64,000 nt of DNA from Hellea balneolensis DSM 19091 (GTDB lineage: Bacteria; Pseudomonadota; Alphaproteobacteria; Caulobacterales; Maricaulaceae). The notes beneath the pieces were generated by a model, which ran no database searches, was not told the origin of the DNA, and worked only from the letters and a program-made list of their open reading frames with translations. Shown here one piece after another: positions 24,975 through 33,393 of this stretch; position 1 is the stretch's first letter, and each line of letters begins with the position of its first letter. A program made the position numbers and the translations under genes. The stretch spans positions 1 to 64,000 of the forward strand of contig NZ_AUAC01000007.1 in NCBI RefSeq assembly GCF_000428525.1, in the 5' to 3' direction.

Positions 24975-26506
24975 TGGGCGATTACAGATTTAAACTCCCC
25001 GATATCGGTGAGGGCGTCGTTGAGGCCGAAATTACAGCGTGGCATGTCGCCGTTGGCGATACTGTCGAAGAAGATGCGCCAATAGCAGACGCTATGACGG
25101 ATAAAGCCACGATTGAACTCACGGCACCTGTGTCGGGCGTCATAAAAATGGTGGCTTGCGAAGAAGGCGATATGCTCGCCGTCGGCGCCGATCTGGTTGT
25201 TTTCGAAACCGATGGCGGAGAGGATGATGATAAGGGCGATAAGACCGAAGCCCCAAATACTGTTGAGGCAAGCTCAAACGGCTCTTCAACATATGCCTTT
25301 AAACTGCCCGATATTGGTGAGGGTGTAGTTGAGGCTGAAATTACGGCGTGGCACGTCGCTGTTGGGGATGATGTTGAGGAGGATGACCCCATAGCCGATG
25401 CGATGACGGATAAAGCCACAATTGAGCTAACCTCTCCTGTTTCAGGCACCGTTAGAACCGTAGCCTGTGAGGAAGGGGAAATCTTGGCCGTAGGCGCGGA
25501 CCTAGTCGTGTTTGACGTAGAAGGCGGCGGCAATGTCGATGCTGAAACCGGCTCGGACTCCAGTGATATTACGCCGCTAGCGACAGCCATTATCCCAGCA
25601 AAACCTCAAAACACATCCACCCCGCCGGCGAGTTTTAAAAAAGCAGCGGCGCCAAAATCCAATGGCGGCAAAGTCCTCGCGGCTCCTGCCGTGCGTAAAG
25701 CAGCCCAGGAAAAAGGCCTAGATTTAGCCCTTGCCAAAGCGAGCGGTAAAGATGGTGAAGTCACCCATGCTGATTTGGCCTTGCTAGAAAAAAGCTTTGC
25801 GCAGGAAGAGGGTGAAACCCGTATCAAAGTCATTGGGCTGCGCCGTGTTATTGCGCAGCGCATGCAAGAGGCTAAACGTCATATTCCGCATTTCACCTAT
25901 GTTGAAGAGATTGATGTAACGGAACTTGAAGCCTTGCGTAAGCGTGCCAATGAAAAGAAGAGCGAGGAGAAACCAAAGCTCACCGTTCTGCCCTTCATCA
26001 TTCGCGCCTTGGCAAAAACGCTCGAAGACTGGCCTCAATTTAATGCCCGCTATATGGATGAGCAGGGCTATGTTTCTCAATTTTCTGACTTGAATTTAGG
26101 AATAGCCGCTCAGACAGAGGCCGGGCTTATTGTTCCCGTTTTGAAAAAAGCGCAAACACTGTCGATATGGCAAATGGCCGAAGAGATCGCGCGTCTCGCC
26201 GAAGGCGCAAGAATGAATAAACTCACGACGGATGATCTGACCGGCGCCACGACAACATTGACCTCTTTGGGGCCTCTAGGTGGTATTGTAACAACGCCCG
26301 TTATCAATCGTCCCGAAGTCGCGATTTTTGGCCCCAATAAAATCCGTAAAAAACTGGTCTTGGAGGGCGGGGAGGTTAGGCAGCGCTTGGTCATGAATTT
26401 TTCAGTCTCTTGCGATCACCGGGTGATAGACGGATATGATGCCGCAAAAATGATGCAAGATATGAAACAAACGCTTGAAGATCCATTATTTATGTTTTTG
26501 AGCTAA
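24974..26506 (+). CDS. bkdB: Branched-chain 2-oxoacid dehydrogenase E2 with two lipoyl domains
   Basis: This is the dihydrolipoamide acyltransferase core of the complex, 510 residues. Two lipoyl domains (about residues 3-80 and 107-185) carry the lipoylated Lys44 and about Lys147, each within MTDKATIEL. A peripheral-subunit-binding domain follows (LAAPAVRKAAQEKGLDLAL, about 236-270), then the catalytic domain with the HxxxDG motif at His482/Asp486 (CDHRVIDG). BkdB proteins normally have one lipoyl domain; here the two are about five-sixths identical. No E3 (dihydrolipoamide dehydrogenase) gene follows, so E3 is presumably shared from elsewhere. Confidence 0.94.
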   Translation: MGDYRFKLPDIGEGVVEAEITAWHVAVGDTVEEDAPIADAMTDKATIELTAPVSGVIKMVACEEGDMLAVGADLVVFETDGGEDDDKGDKTEAPNTVEASSNGSSTYAFKLPDIGEGVVEAEITAWHVAVGDDVEEDDPIADAMTDKATIELTSPVSGTVRTVACEEGEILAVGADLVVFDVEGGGNVDAETGSDSSDITPLATAIIPAKPQNTSTPPASFKKAAAPKSNGGKVLAAPAVRKAAQEKGLDLALAKASGKDGEVTHADLALLEKSFAQEEGETRIKVIGLRRVIAQRMQEAKRHIPHFTYVEEIDVTELEALRKRANEKKSEEKPKLTVLPFIIRALAKTLEDWPQFNARYMDEQGYVSQFSDLNLGIAAQTEAGLIVPVLKKAQTLSIWQMAEEIARLAEGARMNKLTTDDLTGATTTLTSLGPLGGIVTTPVINRPEVAIFGPNKIRKKLVLEGGEVRQRLVMNFSVSCDHRVIDGYDAAKMMQDMKQTLEDPLFMFLS

Positions 26507-26657
26507 GGGATGCGTGCAGCTTAAATCGCCGCGCGTCTTGGGGCTTGTTGCCGTAATTTAACGTATTTCCCAAGATGTTCCTATATTATACCTTGCACTC
26601 AGCATGGTTTGTAGGCATTTGGATTTCGCAATGGTTTTATTATAGTTTCATCTCAAA

Positions 26658-28970
26658 ATGCTTACTGCGCTCATTCAACAAGCCAAAAATGCCACGAAAT
26701 ACTCACTTGAGGGTTTTCAGTACCTTTTTAAAAGCGAATTCGCGGCCAGAATTGAAGTCTATTGTTTCATTTGGTTTTTTCCGGCTTTGGTGTTCTTGAA
26801 GTTATCACCAATTTATCTTCTGAGTTCACTACTCCTTTTCCTAATGCTACTAGCGACTGAAGCATTGAATACGGCTGTTGAAGTAATTGTTGATAAAGTT
26901 TCTCCTGAGATCTCTGCTATGGGAAAACAAGCTAAAGATTTGGGGTCTTTCGCTGTAATGTGCGCTTTAATAATGAATTTTGCGCATTTGGCTTTTGTTT
27001 TGACTAAAGTAAATTGGACGGCGGTTGATGTGAATTTAGCCATTATTTTTTCTCTTATCGCTCTTCTTATAGGTGTTTATCTGGCGGTATGGCCACATTC
27101 CAGAAAACGGATATTATTTTTGGTCACACCTGTTCTGCTCCTCTATTTTTTGGCTTTAGGCATATATTTGGCTTCAAACGCTTTTACAGGAGCTGGGTTT
27201 GATAATAAGGTTATATACCATTTAAAGACAGGCTTGAGCGGAGCGGGTTTTGCCGAATATACAGGCCTTATCCTATGGATGACCTTATATTCTGTTATCG
27301 GACTTGCTTTAGTTTATTTAGTGCATGATTTAATTGGCAAAAAAAAGAGAGGCATTTCCCAAAAGCTGTCCGGTTATATGACTCGTCAAGTCAAATTTGA
27401 AGCCACGCGAGGTGAAACGGATAGTACGCATAGGGTTCCCGACCAAAAAATAAAACACTGGCTAAGCCTTGGAGCATTACTGCTTGCTGTCATTTTAAAC
27501 CCCCTTACCGCGAATCTCGCCACGCTATTGAATAGGCCTTCGCCTAAGCTCGTAACAATGTCAGATTATGAACTTTACGTTCAGCGTGATGTCGCCAGTC
27601 TTGCAAGCGAAGTTAAAATAAAGAAAAATTTTTTATTTGTTTATTTGGAAGGATTGGAAAGGACCTATTTCGACCCTGAATTATTTCCGGGTCTTACACC
27701 TAATTTAGCCGCTCTTGAGGCTAACCACATCAGCTTTTCTGATATACGCCAAGTTTACAACACGGAGTGGACAATAGCAGGTATGGTTGCGACGCAATGT
27801 GGCGTACCCATGTATACGCCGTCTCAAGGCAATACGATGAATGCCTATGACCAATTTATGCCCAATGCGGTTTGTTTAGGCGACATTTTGGACCGTAATG
27901 ATTATCAACTTGAATTCTTAGGTGGCGGCGATTTGGACTTTGCTGGAAAAGGGAAATTTCTCAAATCCCATGGCTTTGATAAGGCGATTGGACGGGATGA
28001 TCACGAGAAAGGAAATTTTTCTGAAGCGGAGTATAATGGTTGGGGGCTTTACGATGATACCCTACTCGGAGTGGCTTATGATAAATTTGTCTCCCTATCA
28101 CAAAATGACGACCCGTTCGGGCTATTTGTTTTGACGCTGGATACACACCAACCTAAGGGACATGTCTCTCCATCTTGTGAAGGACGAGTCTATCAAGATG
28201 GATCAAATCCTTTGTTAAATTCTGTTTTTTGCACTGATCAGCTCTTTAGTGATTTCGTCAAGAAAATTCAGGCCACGCCTTATGTTGACGAGACTTTAAT
28301 TGTAATTGTATCTGACCATATCGCTATGAACGGGACAACATCAGACCTTCTTGCAAAAGGGCAACGACGAAACTTGTTTATGATTATTGACCCGTCTGCG
28401 ACAAAGCCTCTAAGAGTTGAGCGGCTTGCCTCTCCTCTCGATGTTGCGCCTACAGTCTTATCATATTTAGGTGTAGAAAGTAGCTCGATCGGTTTTGGCC
28501 GAAATTTATTTGCAGATAAGAAAACGCTTATTGAAGAGAAACCAGAGCATTTTAACTTCTTTTTATGGCAGGTTGGAAAGAAGATAAAATCGGAACTATG
28601 GAATTTCCCAGAGCTCTCTCAAGGGTTGGTATTGGACATAAAAACAGAGCGCTTGAATATAGGCCGGCGATGGATTTCTGTTCCAGCGATACTGGTGCTT
28701 AATAAAGATAATGAAATTTCTACATTAGAGTTTTATTCAGTCGATGCGGGGGAACGAAAAGGTTATCTGGTCAATAAACTCCCAAAAGAGATGCCCTATC
28801 TTTGGGTAGATAATTGCGCTGAGATGGAAGCGAAGCAACCAAATAATGCTGTATTAGTTTATACTGAAGGAGAGTGGTGCGCGGGCCTTGGTGAAAATAA
28901 TAATCTGTTAAATGAAATTTCTAAGGTGAAACATCGGGGAAAAGTATTTCCTGAGATTTTTAAACCTTAG
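26658..28970 (+). CDS. Fusion: diacylglycerol kinase (DgkA) + OpgB-like phosphoglycerol transferase
   Basis: One unbroken 770-residue frame joins two enzymes. Residues 1-118 are a complete DgkA: SEFAARIE (Glu27, Glu33), EALNTAVEVIVD (Glu68, Asn71, Glu75, Asp79) and AKDLGS (Lys93, Asp94) align with E. coli DgkA at a constant offset of one residue. Four further membrane helices (about 125-145, 150-172, 199-222, 268-290) lead to a periplasmic sulfatase-fold domain. Its Glu331 (LEGLE), nucleophile Thr372 (TIAGMVATQCGVP), WGLYDDT and Asp553-His554 (SDHIAMN) match OpgB/LtaS enzymes. OpgB moves phosphoglycerol from phosphatidylglycerol to periplasmic glucans and leaves diacylglycerol; DgkA rephosphorylates that lipid. 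The OpgB far C-terminal domain seems absent. The DNA looks more AT-rich than bkd next door, and no clear ribosome site precedes the ATG. Confidence 0.9.
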   Translation: MLTALIQQAKNATKYSLEGFQYLFKSEFAARIEVYCFIWFFPALVFLKLSPIYLLSSLLLFLMLLATEALNTAVEVIVDKVSPEISAMGKQAKDLGSFAVMCALIMNFAHLAFVLTKVNWTAVDVNLAIIFSLIALLIGVYLAVWPHSRKRILFLVTPVLLLYFLALGIYLASNAFTGAGFDNKVIYHLKTGLSGAGFAEYTGLILWMTLYSVIGLALVYLVHDLIGKKKRGISQKLSGYMTRQVKFEATRGETDSTHRVPDQKIKHWLSLGALLLAVILNPLTANLATLLNRPSPKLVTMSDYELYVQRDVASLASEVKIKKNFLFVYLEGLERTYFDPELFPGLTPNLAALEANHISFSDIRQVYNTEWTIAGMVATQCGVPMYTPSQGNTMNAYDQFMPNAVCLGDILDRNDYQLEFLGGGDLDFAGKGKFLKSHGFDKAIGRDDHEKGNFSEAEYNGWGLYDDTLLGVAYDKFVSLSQNDDPFGLFVLTLDTHQPKGHVSPSCEGRVYQDGSNPLLNSVFCTDQLFSDFVKKIQATPYVDETLIVIVSDHIAMNGTTSDLLAKGQRRNLFMIIDPSATKPLRVERLASPLDVAPTVLSYLGVESSSIGFGRNLFADKKTLIEEKPEHFNFFLWQVGKKIKSELWNFPELSQGLVLDIKTERLNIGRRWISVPAILVLNKDNEISTLEFYSVDAGERKGYLVNKLPKEMPYLWVDNCAEMEAKQPNNAVLVYTEGEWCAGLGENNNLLNEISKVKHRGKVFPEIFKP

Positions 28971-29093
28971 CCTGATGCGTCTTAAGTCTTATATTCTGCT
29001 GATATGTTAGCTTTTGGGAAAATGACGGCCATAGAGAGCTTTCCACTTGTCAGACGTAATATTTTCCCTTAAACGGCGCATCTTTAGAGGCGT

Positions 29094-29170
29094 GGTGAGG
29101 TAGCTCAGCTGGTTAGAGCGCAGGACTCATAATCCTGAGGTCGTGAGTTCAAGTCTCACTCTCACTACCA
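29094..29170 (+). tRNA. tRNA with anticodon CAT, probably elongator tRNA-Met
   Basis: All four arms fold. The acceptor GGTGAGG pairs with TCTCACT with G-T pairs at both ends, and the D arm reads AGCTCAGCTGGTTAGAGC. The anticodon stem CAGGA/TCCTG closes the loop CTCATAA with CAT at 29128-29130. The T arm is GTGAG-TTCAAGT-CTCAC, and CCA is encoded. The body resembles elongator tRNA-Met of alphaproteobacteria; an Ile tRNA with lysidine-modified CAT is the alternative, and the initiator is excluded by the paired first base and the anticodon stem. Confidence 0.92.
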
Positions 29171-29219
29171 TTTTCCTAATTTGTGATCACTTGCTCGACA
29201 GCACGCGTTTTCGTAGCAT

Positions 29220-30476
29220 TTAGCGTTTTTTCTTTGTCTCTATTTTGGCTTTCTCTGCCTTTTCCAATGCCTTTTTCTCATCATAGTCTTTGATGAGCTT
29301 CGAACCATATTCGATGCTGGAGGGTTTCAGGATTGTACTTGCGGCATTTATCTGAGTGCCTTGAATAGTTGATCTTAGGCCCAAGCTTTCATTTTTTGGC
29401 GATAGGACAGGTTCTTCCAATGGAGGAAGAGATAAAGTTTCGGTATCCACAATCGTAATTTTAGGCTCTGGTTCTGGTTTGGGCGATAGTCTCAAAAGGG
29501 TACCATTATGACTATTTGCTAAAAACAACCCTCGCTGATCCATGACCATTGCCCCGGGTTTGCCCCAAGCACTTCGCTGCGAGCGGTTCATGAAACCGTC
29601 AAGCAAGACACGCGGCTGGCCGCTAATTTGCCCAAATTCGGTTGGAATGGCGATGAGGTGCATAGCATTAGGTCCGACTTGGCTCGCGATGATATGTTCT
29701 CTTAGTTGCGCAGGCCAATTAACCGGAAATTTATGACGCCCTGGGAGAAGTATATCCGCAACAGATTGCCCTGATGCGAAGCGGGTTGGGTCAGAGCCAA
29801 GCGCCCCCAAAGTCTCTCCATGTCCCGCCCAAATATTGGTGCTGCCATTGACGGCCACGCTGTTTAGGGGGCCTTTAGAGCTTTCAGTTATAAGCGAGGC
29901 TCGTCCTGTGGGAATGTCAATTTTTAAGACACGACTTGTTTGTGTATGTGTTGTGAGTCCAAGGATGAGTGATGGACTATTATGCATCGCTCTAAGAACA
30001 TATGGCTGTCCCGAAGAATCTGATTCTCTTAGGCTTGCAATTTTTTTGGGGGGCTGACCGGGCATTATCGACCACACAGCATGTTGGTCCGCTACGTAAA
30101 GCGTGTCGCCAATTGCGGCTAACCCCGTGGGCTGTAGAAATGTGTGGGGAAGGGGGCGACGCAGGTCGATTTTTCCATCTAGTCCGCGGTCTGAGAGGGC
30201 CCAAATACGCCCTGTTTTTTTATCAGCAGAATAAATCGTCCCGTCTTCACTCAGTGCAAGGGCGGAAATTTCGCCCAAGCCTGTGGCGCTGAGCGTTATA
30301 TCTAATTCAGGCAGCGTTTGCAGAGACCCAATACCTGTGCCGCGCTGAAGTTGAACGGGCATAGCGGGTGTGATGCGCTCTGACTCTTCTTCTGCCGTTG
30401 GCACAATATCCCAGGGCGCGGCAAAGCTATCAGTCGTTAGCAGAGCCATTATCGCTGTGATTAAAACGAATCGCAT
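29220..30476 (-). CDS. Secreted beta-propeller-like protein of unknown function
   Basis: This encodes 418 residues from ATG 30476, which opens a clear signal peptide (FVLITAIMALLTTDSFAA); a longer frame to 30593 would bury it behind 39 residues. The body has repeating blades of the NHL/SMP-30 or sorbosone-dehydrogenase kind: ISALALSEDGTIYSADKKTGRIWAL, PTGLAAIGDTLYVADQHAVWSI and KPGAMVMDQRGLFLANSHNGTLLRLS (read in parts). No catalytic set is evident. The C-terminus ends in a Lys/Glu-rich helix (KALEKAEKAKIETKKKR). Confidence 0.7.
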   Translation of the reverse strand: MRFVLITAIMALLTTDSFAAPWDIVPTAEEESERITPAMPVQLQRGTGIGSLQTLPELDITLSATGLGEISALALSEDGTIYSADKKTGRIWALSDRGLDGKIDLRRPLPHTFLQPTGLAAIGDTLYVADQHAVWSIMPGQPPKKIASLRESDSSGQPYVLRAMHNSPSLILGLTTHTQTSRVLKIDIPTGRASLITESSKGPLNSVAVNGSTNIWAGHGETLGALGSDPTRFASGQSVADILLPGRHKFPVNWPAQLREHIIASQVGPNAMHLIAIPTEFGQISGQPRVLLDGFMNRSQRSAWGKPGAMVMDQRGLFLANSHNGTLLRLSPKPEPEPKITIVDTETLSLPPLEEPVLSPKNESLGLRSTIQGTQINAASTILKPSSIEYGSKLIKDYDEKKALEKAEKAKIETKKKR

Positions 30477-30694
30477 AAGCTCAACATGGCCTGAAAGCGT
30501 TAAGGAAGCGACACTTGCCTGCATTTGACCTGTATTTGCTCTGAATAAAATATCATAATCCAGACTGTCATCATTCGTTAATAGTCTTGTCACGGAGCTG
30601 TTATTCAGGTTAGCTATGATTCGATTGATATAAGGAGATTTGTCTTCAGTTTAAACGCGCAACACATTCAAAATTTCACGGTTGAGGTTGTCCT

Positions 30695-31291
30695 ATGAGT
30701 TATCTGGATCAATCAATGAATGCATCTATCAGAGACGCTATTCCTGTTGCGCAAGGCAATTATCCTTGCCTCATTCTAAACGCAGATTATCAACCGCTGT
30801 CTTATTTCCCGCTCTCCCTTTGGTCATGGCAGGATGCTGTTAAAGCGGTCTTTTTGGACCGCGTTAATGTTGTTGATCATTATGAGCAAACAGTCCGCTC
30901 GGCGAGCTTTGAAATGGAAATACCGTCCGTCGTAGCACTTAAGGATTATGTTGCGCAAAATCGTTCTCCGGCTTTTACCCGGTTTAATTTGTTTCTGCGG
31001 GATGGGTTTGAATGCGTCTATTGCCAGAGCCCTGATGAATTGACATTTGATCATCTTATCCCGCGCCGTCTGGGCGGAAAGACGACTTGGCAAAATATCG
31101 TGGCAGCCTGTTCGAAATGTAACCTTCGAAAAGGGGGACGCTTGCCAAAAGACGCCGGTATGATACCGCAAATAAAGCCTTTCCGGCCGACCATGCATCA
31201 GCTCCAAGCTCAAGGCCGCCGCTTTCCGCCCAATCATTTACATGAGAGTTGGCTTGACTATTTATACTGGGACGTCGAATTAGAACCATGA
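30695..31291 (+). CDS. HNH endonuclease family protein
   Basis: This is a 198-residue protein with an HNH nuclease core: CVYCQ, then FDHLIPRRLGGKTTWQNIVAACSKCN (read in part), giving two CxxC zinc pairs, the general-base His in DHL, and the Asn/His positions of the fold. The N-terminal 95 residues (LILNADYQPLSYFPLSLWSWQDAVKAV) are typical of the widespread alphaproteobacterial HNH family that sits in housekeeping DNA and is not tied to mobile elements. Its stop overlaps the next ATG (ATGA), beginning a run of four tightly joined genes. Confidence 0.88.
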   Translation: MSYLDQSMNASIRDAIPVAQGNYPCLILNADYQPLSYFPLSLWSWQDAVKAVFLDRVNVVDHYEQTVRSASFEMEIPSVVALKDYVAQNRSPAFTRFNLFLRDGFECVYCQSPDELTFDHLIPRRLGGKTTWQNIVAACSKCNLRKGGRLPKDAGMIPQIKPFRPTMHQLQAQGRRFPPNHLHESWLDYLYWDVELEP

Positions 31292-31461
31292 GATTACATC
31301 CATATGCTATAATTATCGGTCTGGCCCTCGGGTTTTTTGTGTTGTTGACATTACGGCACCCTCCCTTTGCGCTCATGACAGCCATATTGGGCGTGCTTGG
31401 CTTTGATATGAGCTTCAAAGCCCGTGCCAAGAAGCTCGAACAAAAAGATGATGACGAATGA
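31288..31461 (+). CDS. Small membrane protein, 57 residues
   Basis: This is a short gene easily missed by length cut-offs. ATG 31288 overlaps the HNH stop (ATGA) and its TGA overlaps the cyclophilin start (ATGA again), so the frame is exactly bracketed by translational coupling. The product has two hydrophobic stretches (YAIIIGLALGFFVLLTL and FALMTAILGVLGFDM) and a charged tail (KARAKKLEQKDDDE). I do not recognise the family. The double overlap is strong support that it is translated. Confidence 0.8.
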   Translation: MRLHPYAIIIGLALGFFVLLTLRHPPFALMTAILGVLGFDMSFKARAKKLEQKDDDE

Positions 31462-32057
31462 GAGCTCTTTTTCTTAGCGCTGTGTGTTTGGCCGTGAGCG
31501 CTTGTGGTCCCAAAATTGATACATCTCCTAATGTGATTTTAGAGACAGAGATGGGCCTTATTGAAATTGAAACCTATCCTCAAAAAGCCCCAGCCTCTGC
31601 AGGGGATTTCCTCAATTACGTGGACCGCGGATATTATAATGGCGAAGGCTTTTATCGCGTGGTTAGAGCAGATAATGATCCGCGTAATATGGGTATGTCG
31701 CTAATACAGGGTGGCCGCCTTGATACTGAACCCAAAGGAGACCCTATAGTACATGAGCCCACATCTCTGACAGGGCTGCGTAATGATAGCGGCACGGTAT
31801 CCATCGCGCGTGATGCGCCGGGTACAGGCAGTGCTGCCTATTTCTTCATCAATATTGGCGATAATAATTTTCTCGATGAGGGCGGTGAGCGTAATCCGGA
31901 CGGTGCGGGTTATGCGACCTTTGGTAAGGTCGTAAAGGGCATGGATGTTATTAAAGCCATTCAAGCTGGGAAAGCTGATGCGCCGACTGAAGAAGAGGTT
32001 GTTAGAGGGCAATATCTAACACGACCGGTTATCATCAAAAAAGCTTACCGTAAGTGA
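31458..32057 (+). CDS. Cyclophilin-type peptidylprolyl isomerase, probable lipoprotein
   Basis: This catalyses cis-trans isomerisation of Xaa-Pro bonds. The 199 residues open with a lipoprotein signal (lipobox VSAC, Cys about 16), so it should act in the periplasm. Cyclophilin landmarks include LETEMGLIEIETYPQKAP, GFYRVVRADND, GTVSIARDAPGTGSAAYFFINIGDN (in part) and YATFGKVVKGMDVIKAIQ. The canonical active-site FHR is present in altered form as FYRVV and the W121-type residue is missing, as in many bacterial secreted cyclophilins. Stop and next start overlap (GTGA). Confidence 0.88.
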   Translation: MRALFLSAVCLAVSACGPKIDTSPNVILETEMGLIEIETYPQKAPASAGDFLNYVDRGYYNGEGFYRVVRADNDPRNMGMSLIQGGRLDTEPKGDPIVHEPTSLTGLRNDSGTVSIARDAPGTGSAAYFFINIGDNNFLDEGGERNPDGAGYATFGKVVKGMDVIKAIQAGKADAPTEEEVVRGQYLTRPVIIKKAYRK

Positions 32058-32554
32058 TAAGACGAACGCTTTTAACGGGCTTGGCGGCTTTATTACTCCT
32101 AGGCTGCGGTTCTCAAACGAAGACTGTTGATGCGACCTATTATTTGGTGCGTCACGCGGAAAAAACGGCTGAAAAATTAGACCCTGGCTTGACACAAGCG
32201 GGACAAAAGCGGGCGAGTGATTTAGCTGACAGGTTAAGCAAAATCCCTTTAACTGCGGTATATTCAAGTGACTATATTAGAACGCGCGACACGGCCGCGC
32301 CTATAGCGATTCTAAAAAACTTGGAGGTCATATTATACGACCCGCGCGACTTAGACAGTTTTGCCAAAGGTATTGTAAAGCAAAACGGCCATATTCTTAT
32401 CGTGGGGCATTCTAATACGACGCCGCAATTATCCGCTCTGCTTGGCGGCCCTGAGGGCACAGCTATCGTAGAGGCGACGGAATATGACCGCCTTTATATT
32501 CTGGAAAGACGCGGTGAGAATGTGACGGGGCGAATCGAGACTTATGGGGAGTAA
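32054..32554 (+). CDS. SixA-like histidine phosphatase, probable lipoprotein
   Basis: This is a histidine-acid phosphatase of the phosphoglycerate-mutase superfamily, 166 residues. The GTG start overlaps the cyclophilin stop. A lipobox LLLLGC ends the signal sequence. The catalytic motif is YLVRHAEKT with the phospho-accepting His, followed by LTQAGQKRASDLADRL, an Arg in SSDYIRTRDTA and the second His in VGHSNTTP. Substrates of such exported, SixA-sized enzymes are generally unknown. Confidence 0.85.
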   Translation: MIRRTLLTGLAALLLLGCGSQTKTVDATYYLVRHAEKTAEKLDPGLTQAGQKRASDLADRLSKIPLTAVYSSDYIRTRDTAAPIAILKNLEVILYDPRDLDSFAKGIVKQNGHILIVGHSNTTPQLSALLGGPEGTAIVEATEYDRLYILERRGENVTGRIETYGE

Positions 32555-32559
32555 AGATA

Positions 32560-33393
32560 ATGGTTGATCAAACACCCAATCCACAAGAGCTTTATGAATG
32601 GCAAAAGCCAAAGCCCGCTTTCCAATTTGGGCGGGTTATGAACCGCTCATTTAGCGGCCTGTTCAGAAATATAAAACCGATAATGATCGTTATTCTGATA
32701 AGTTTAGTCGTAAGCTCGCTTGTCAGCGCGCCGATGTATTTTCTTGACTCAACAGACCCCACCGCTTTGATGCAAAGCCCATCTTATTGGATCATAACAG
32801 CTATGTCTTCTGTGTTTGGGTTTCTGTTCTTTATGTTTATCTGCGTATTTACAGATCATTTTGCCTTTGCGCATTTTACAAACAGGCCTGTTAAGTTTCG
32901 TTATGTAGCGCTAAGGTCTTTGAAGCTGACAATACCTATTCTTTTTATTGTCGTACTTTATTTTATCGCCAGCTATATCGGGATGATTTTCTTAATTGTT
33001 CCCGGCGTAATTATCTCTGTAGGCTGGGCCATTATTGGCCCGTCTTACCTGCATGAGGAAACGTCTCTCTTTGGAAGTTTTGGACGCTCTTGGGAGCTCA
33101 CGCGGGGTTATAAATGGTGGGTATGGCTCGCGACCATTGTGATGGGGATTATCATGATGATCGTCTTCAGCCTCGCAGCCGTCCTGCTTTCAGTAACGGC
33201 TTATTCCGGCGTGACTGAGACGGATATTTCATCCGCCTTTACGGTTACAGCTTTTCTTATGGGATTGTTAATGAGCTTGAGCATGTATTTAGCCCTCGCG
33301 CTCTATGCCTCATTTACCACCGCACTCTATACAGAATTGCGGGAGCTGAAAGAAGGCCCTCTAGCCGAGGAAATGAGCGCCGTTTTTGATTAG
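32560..33393 (+). CDS. Polytopic membrane protein, six helices
   Basis: This is a 277-residue protein with about six membrane helices (near residues 42-60, 75-98, 118-142, 142-160, 186-210 and 225-250). GMIFLIVPGVIISVGWAIIGPSYLHEE, and then GSFGRSWELTRGYKWWVW, recall the YciC/DUF975-like or glycerophosphodiesterase-membrane-domain families, in which a proline-glycine break and a SWxLTRG turn recur. No enzyme function is apparent. It starts six bases after the phosphatase stop and closes this operon-like run. Confidence 0.65.
   Translation: MVDQTPNPQELYEWQKPKPAFQFGRVMNRSFSGLFRNIKPIMIVILISLVVSSLVSAPMYFLDSTDPTALMQSPSYWIITAMSSVFGFLFFMFICVFTDHFAFAHFTNRPVKFRYVALRSLKLTIPILFIVVLYFIASYIGMIFLIVPGVIISVGWAIIGPSYLHEETSLFGSFGRSWELTRGYKWWVWLATIVMGIIMMIVFSLAAVLLSVTAYSGVTETDISSAFTVTAFLMGLLMSLSMYLALALYASFTTALYTELRELKEGPLAEEMSAVFD

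Noticed and set aside
24982-25590. 202-residue minus-strand frame inside the E2 gene
   Set aside because: Ser/Ala/Thr repeat product generated by the two lipoyl domain copies read backwards.
30477-30593. Longer start for the propeller-like gene
   Set aside because: It would place 39 residues before a clear signal peptide at ATG 30476.
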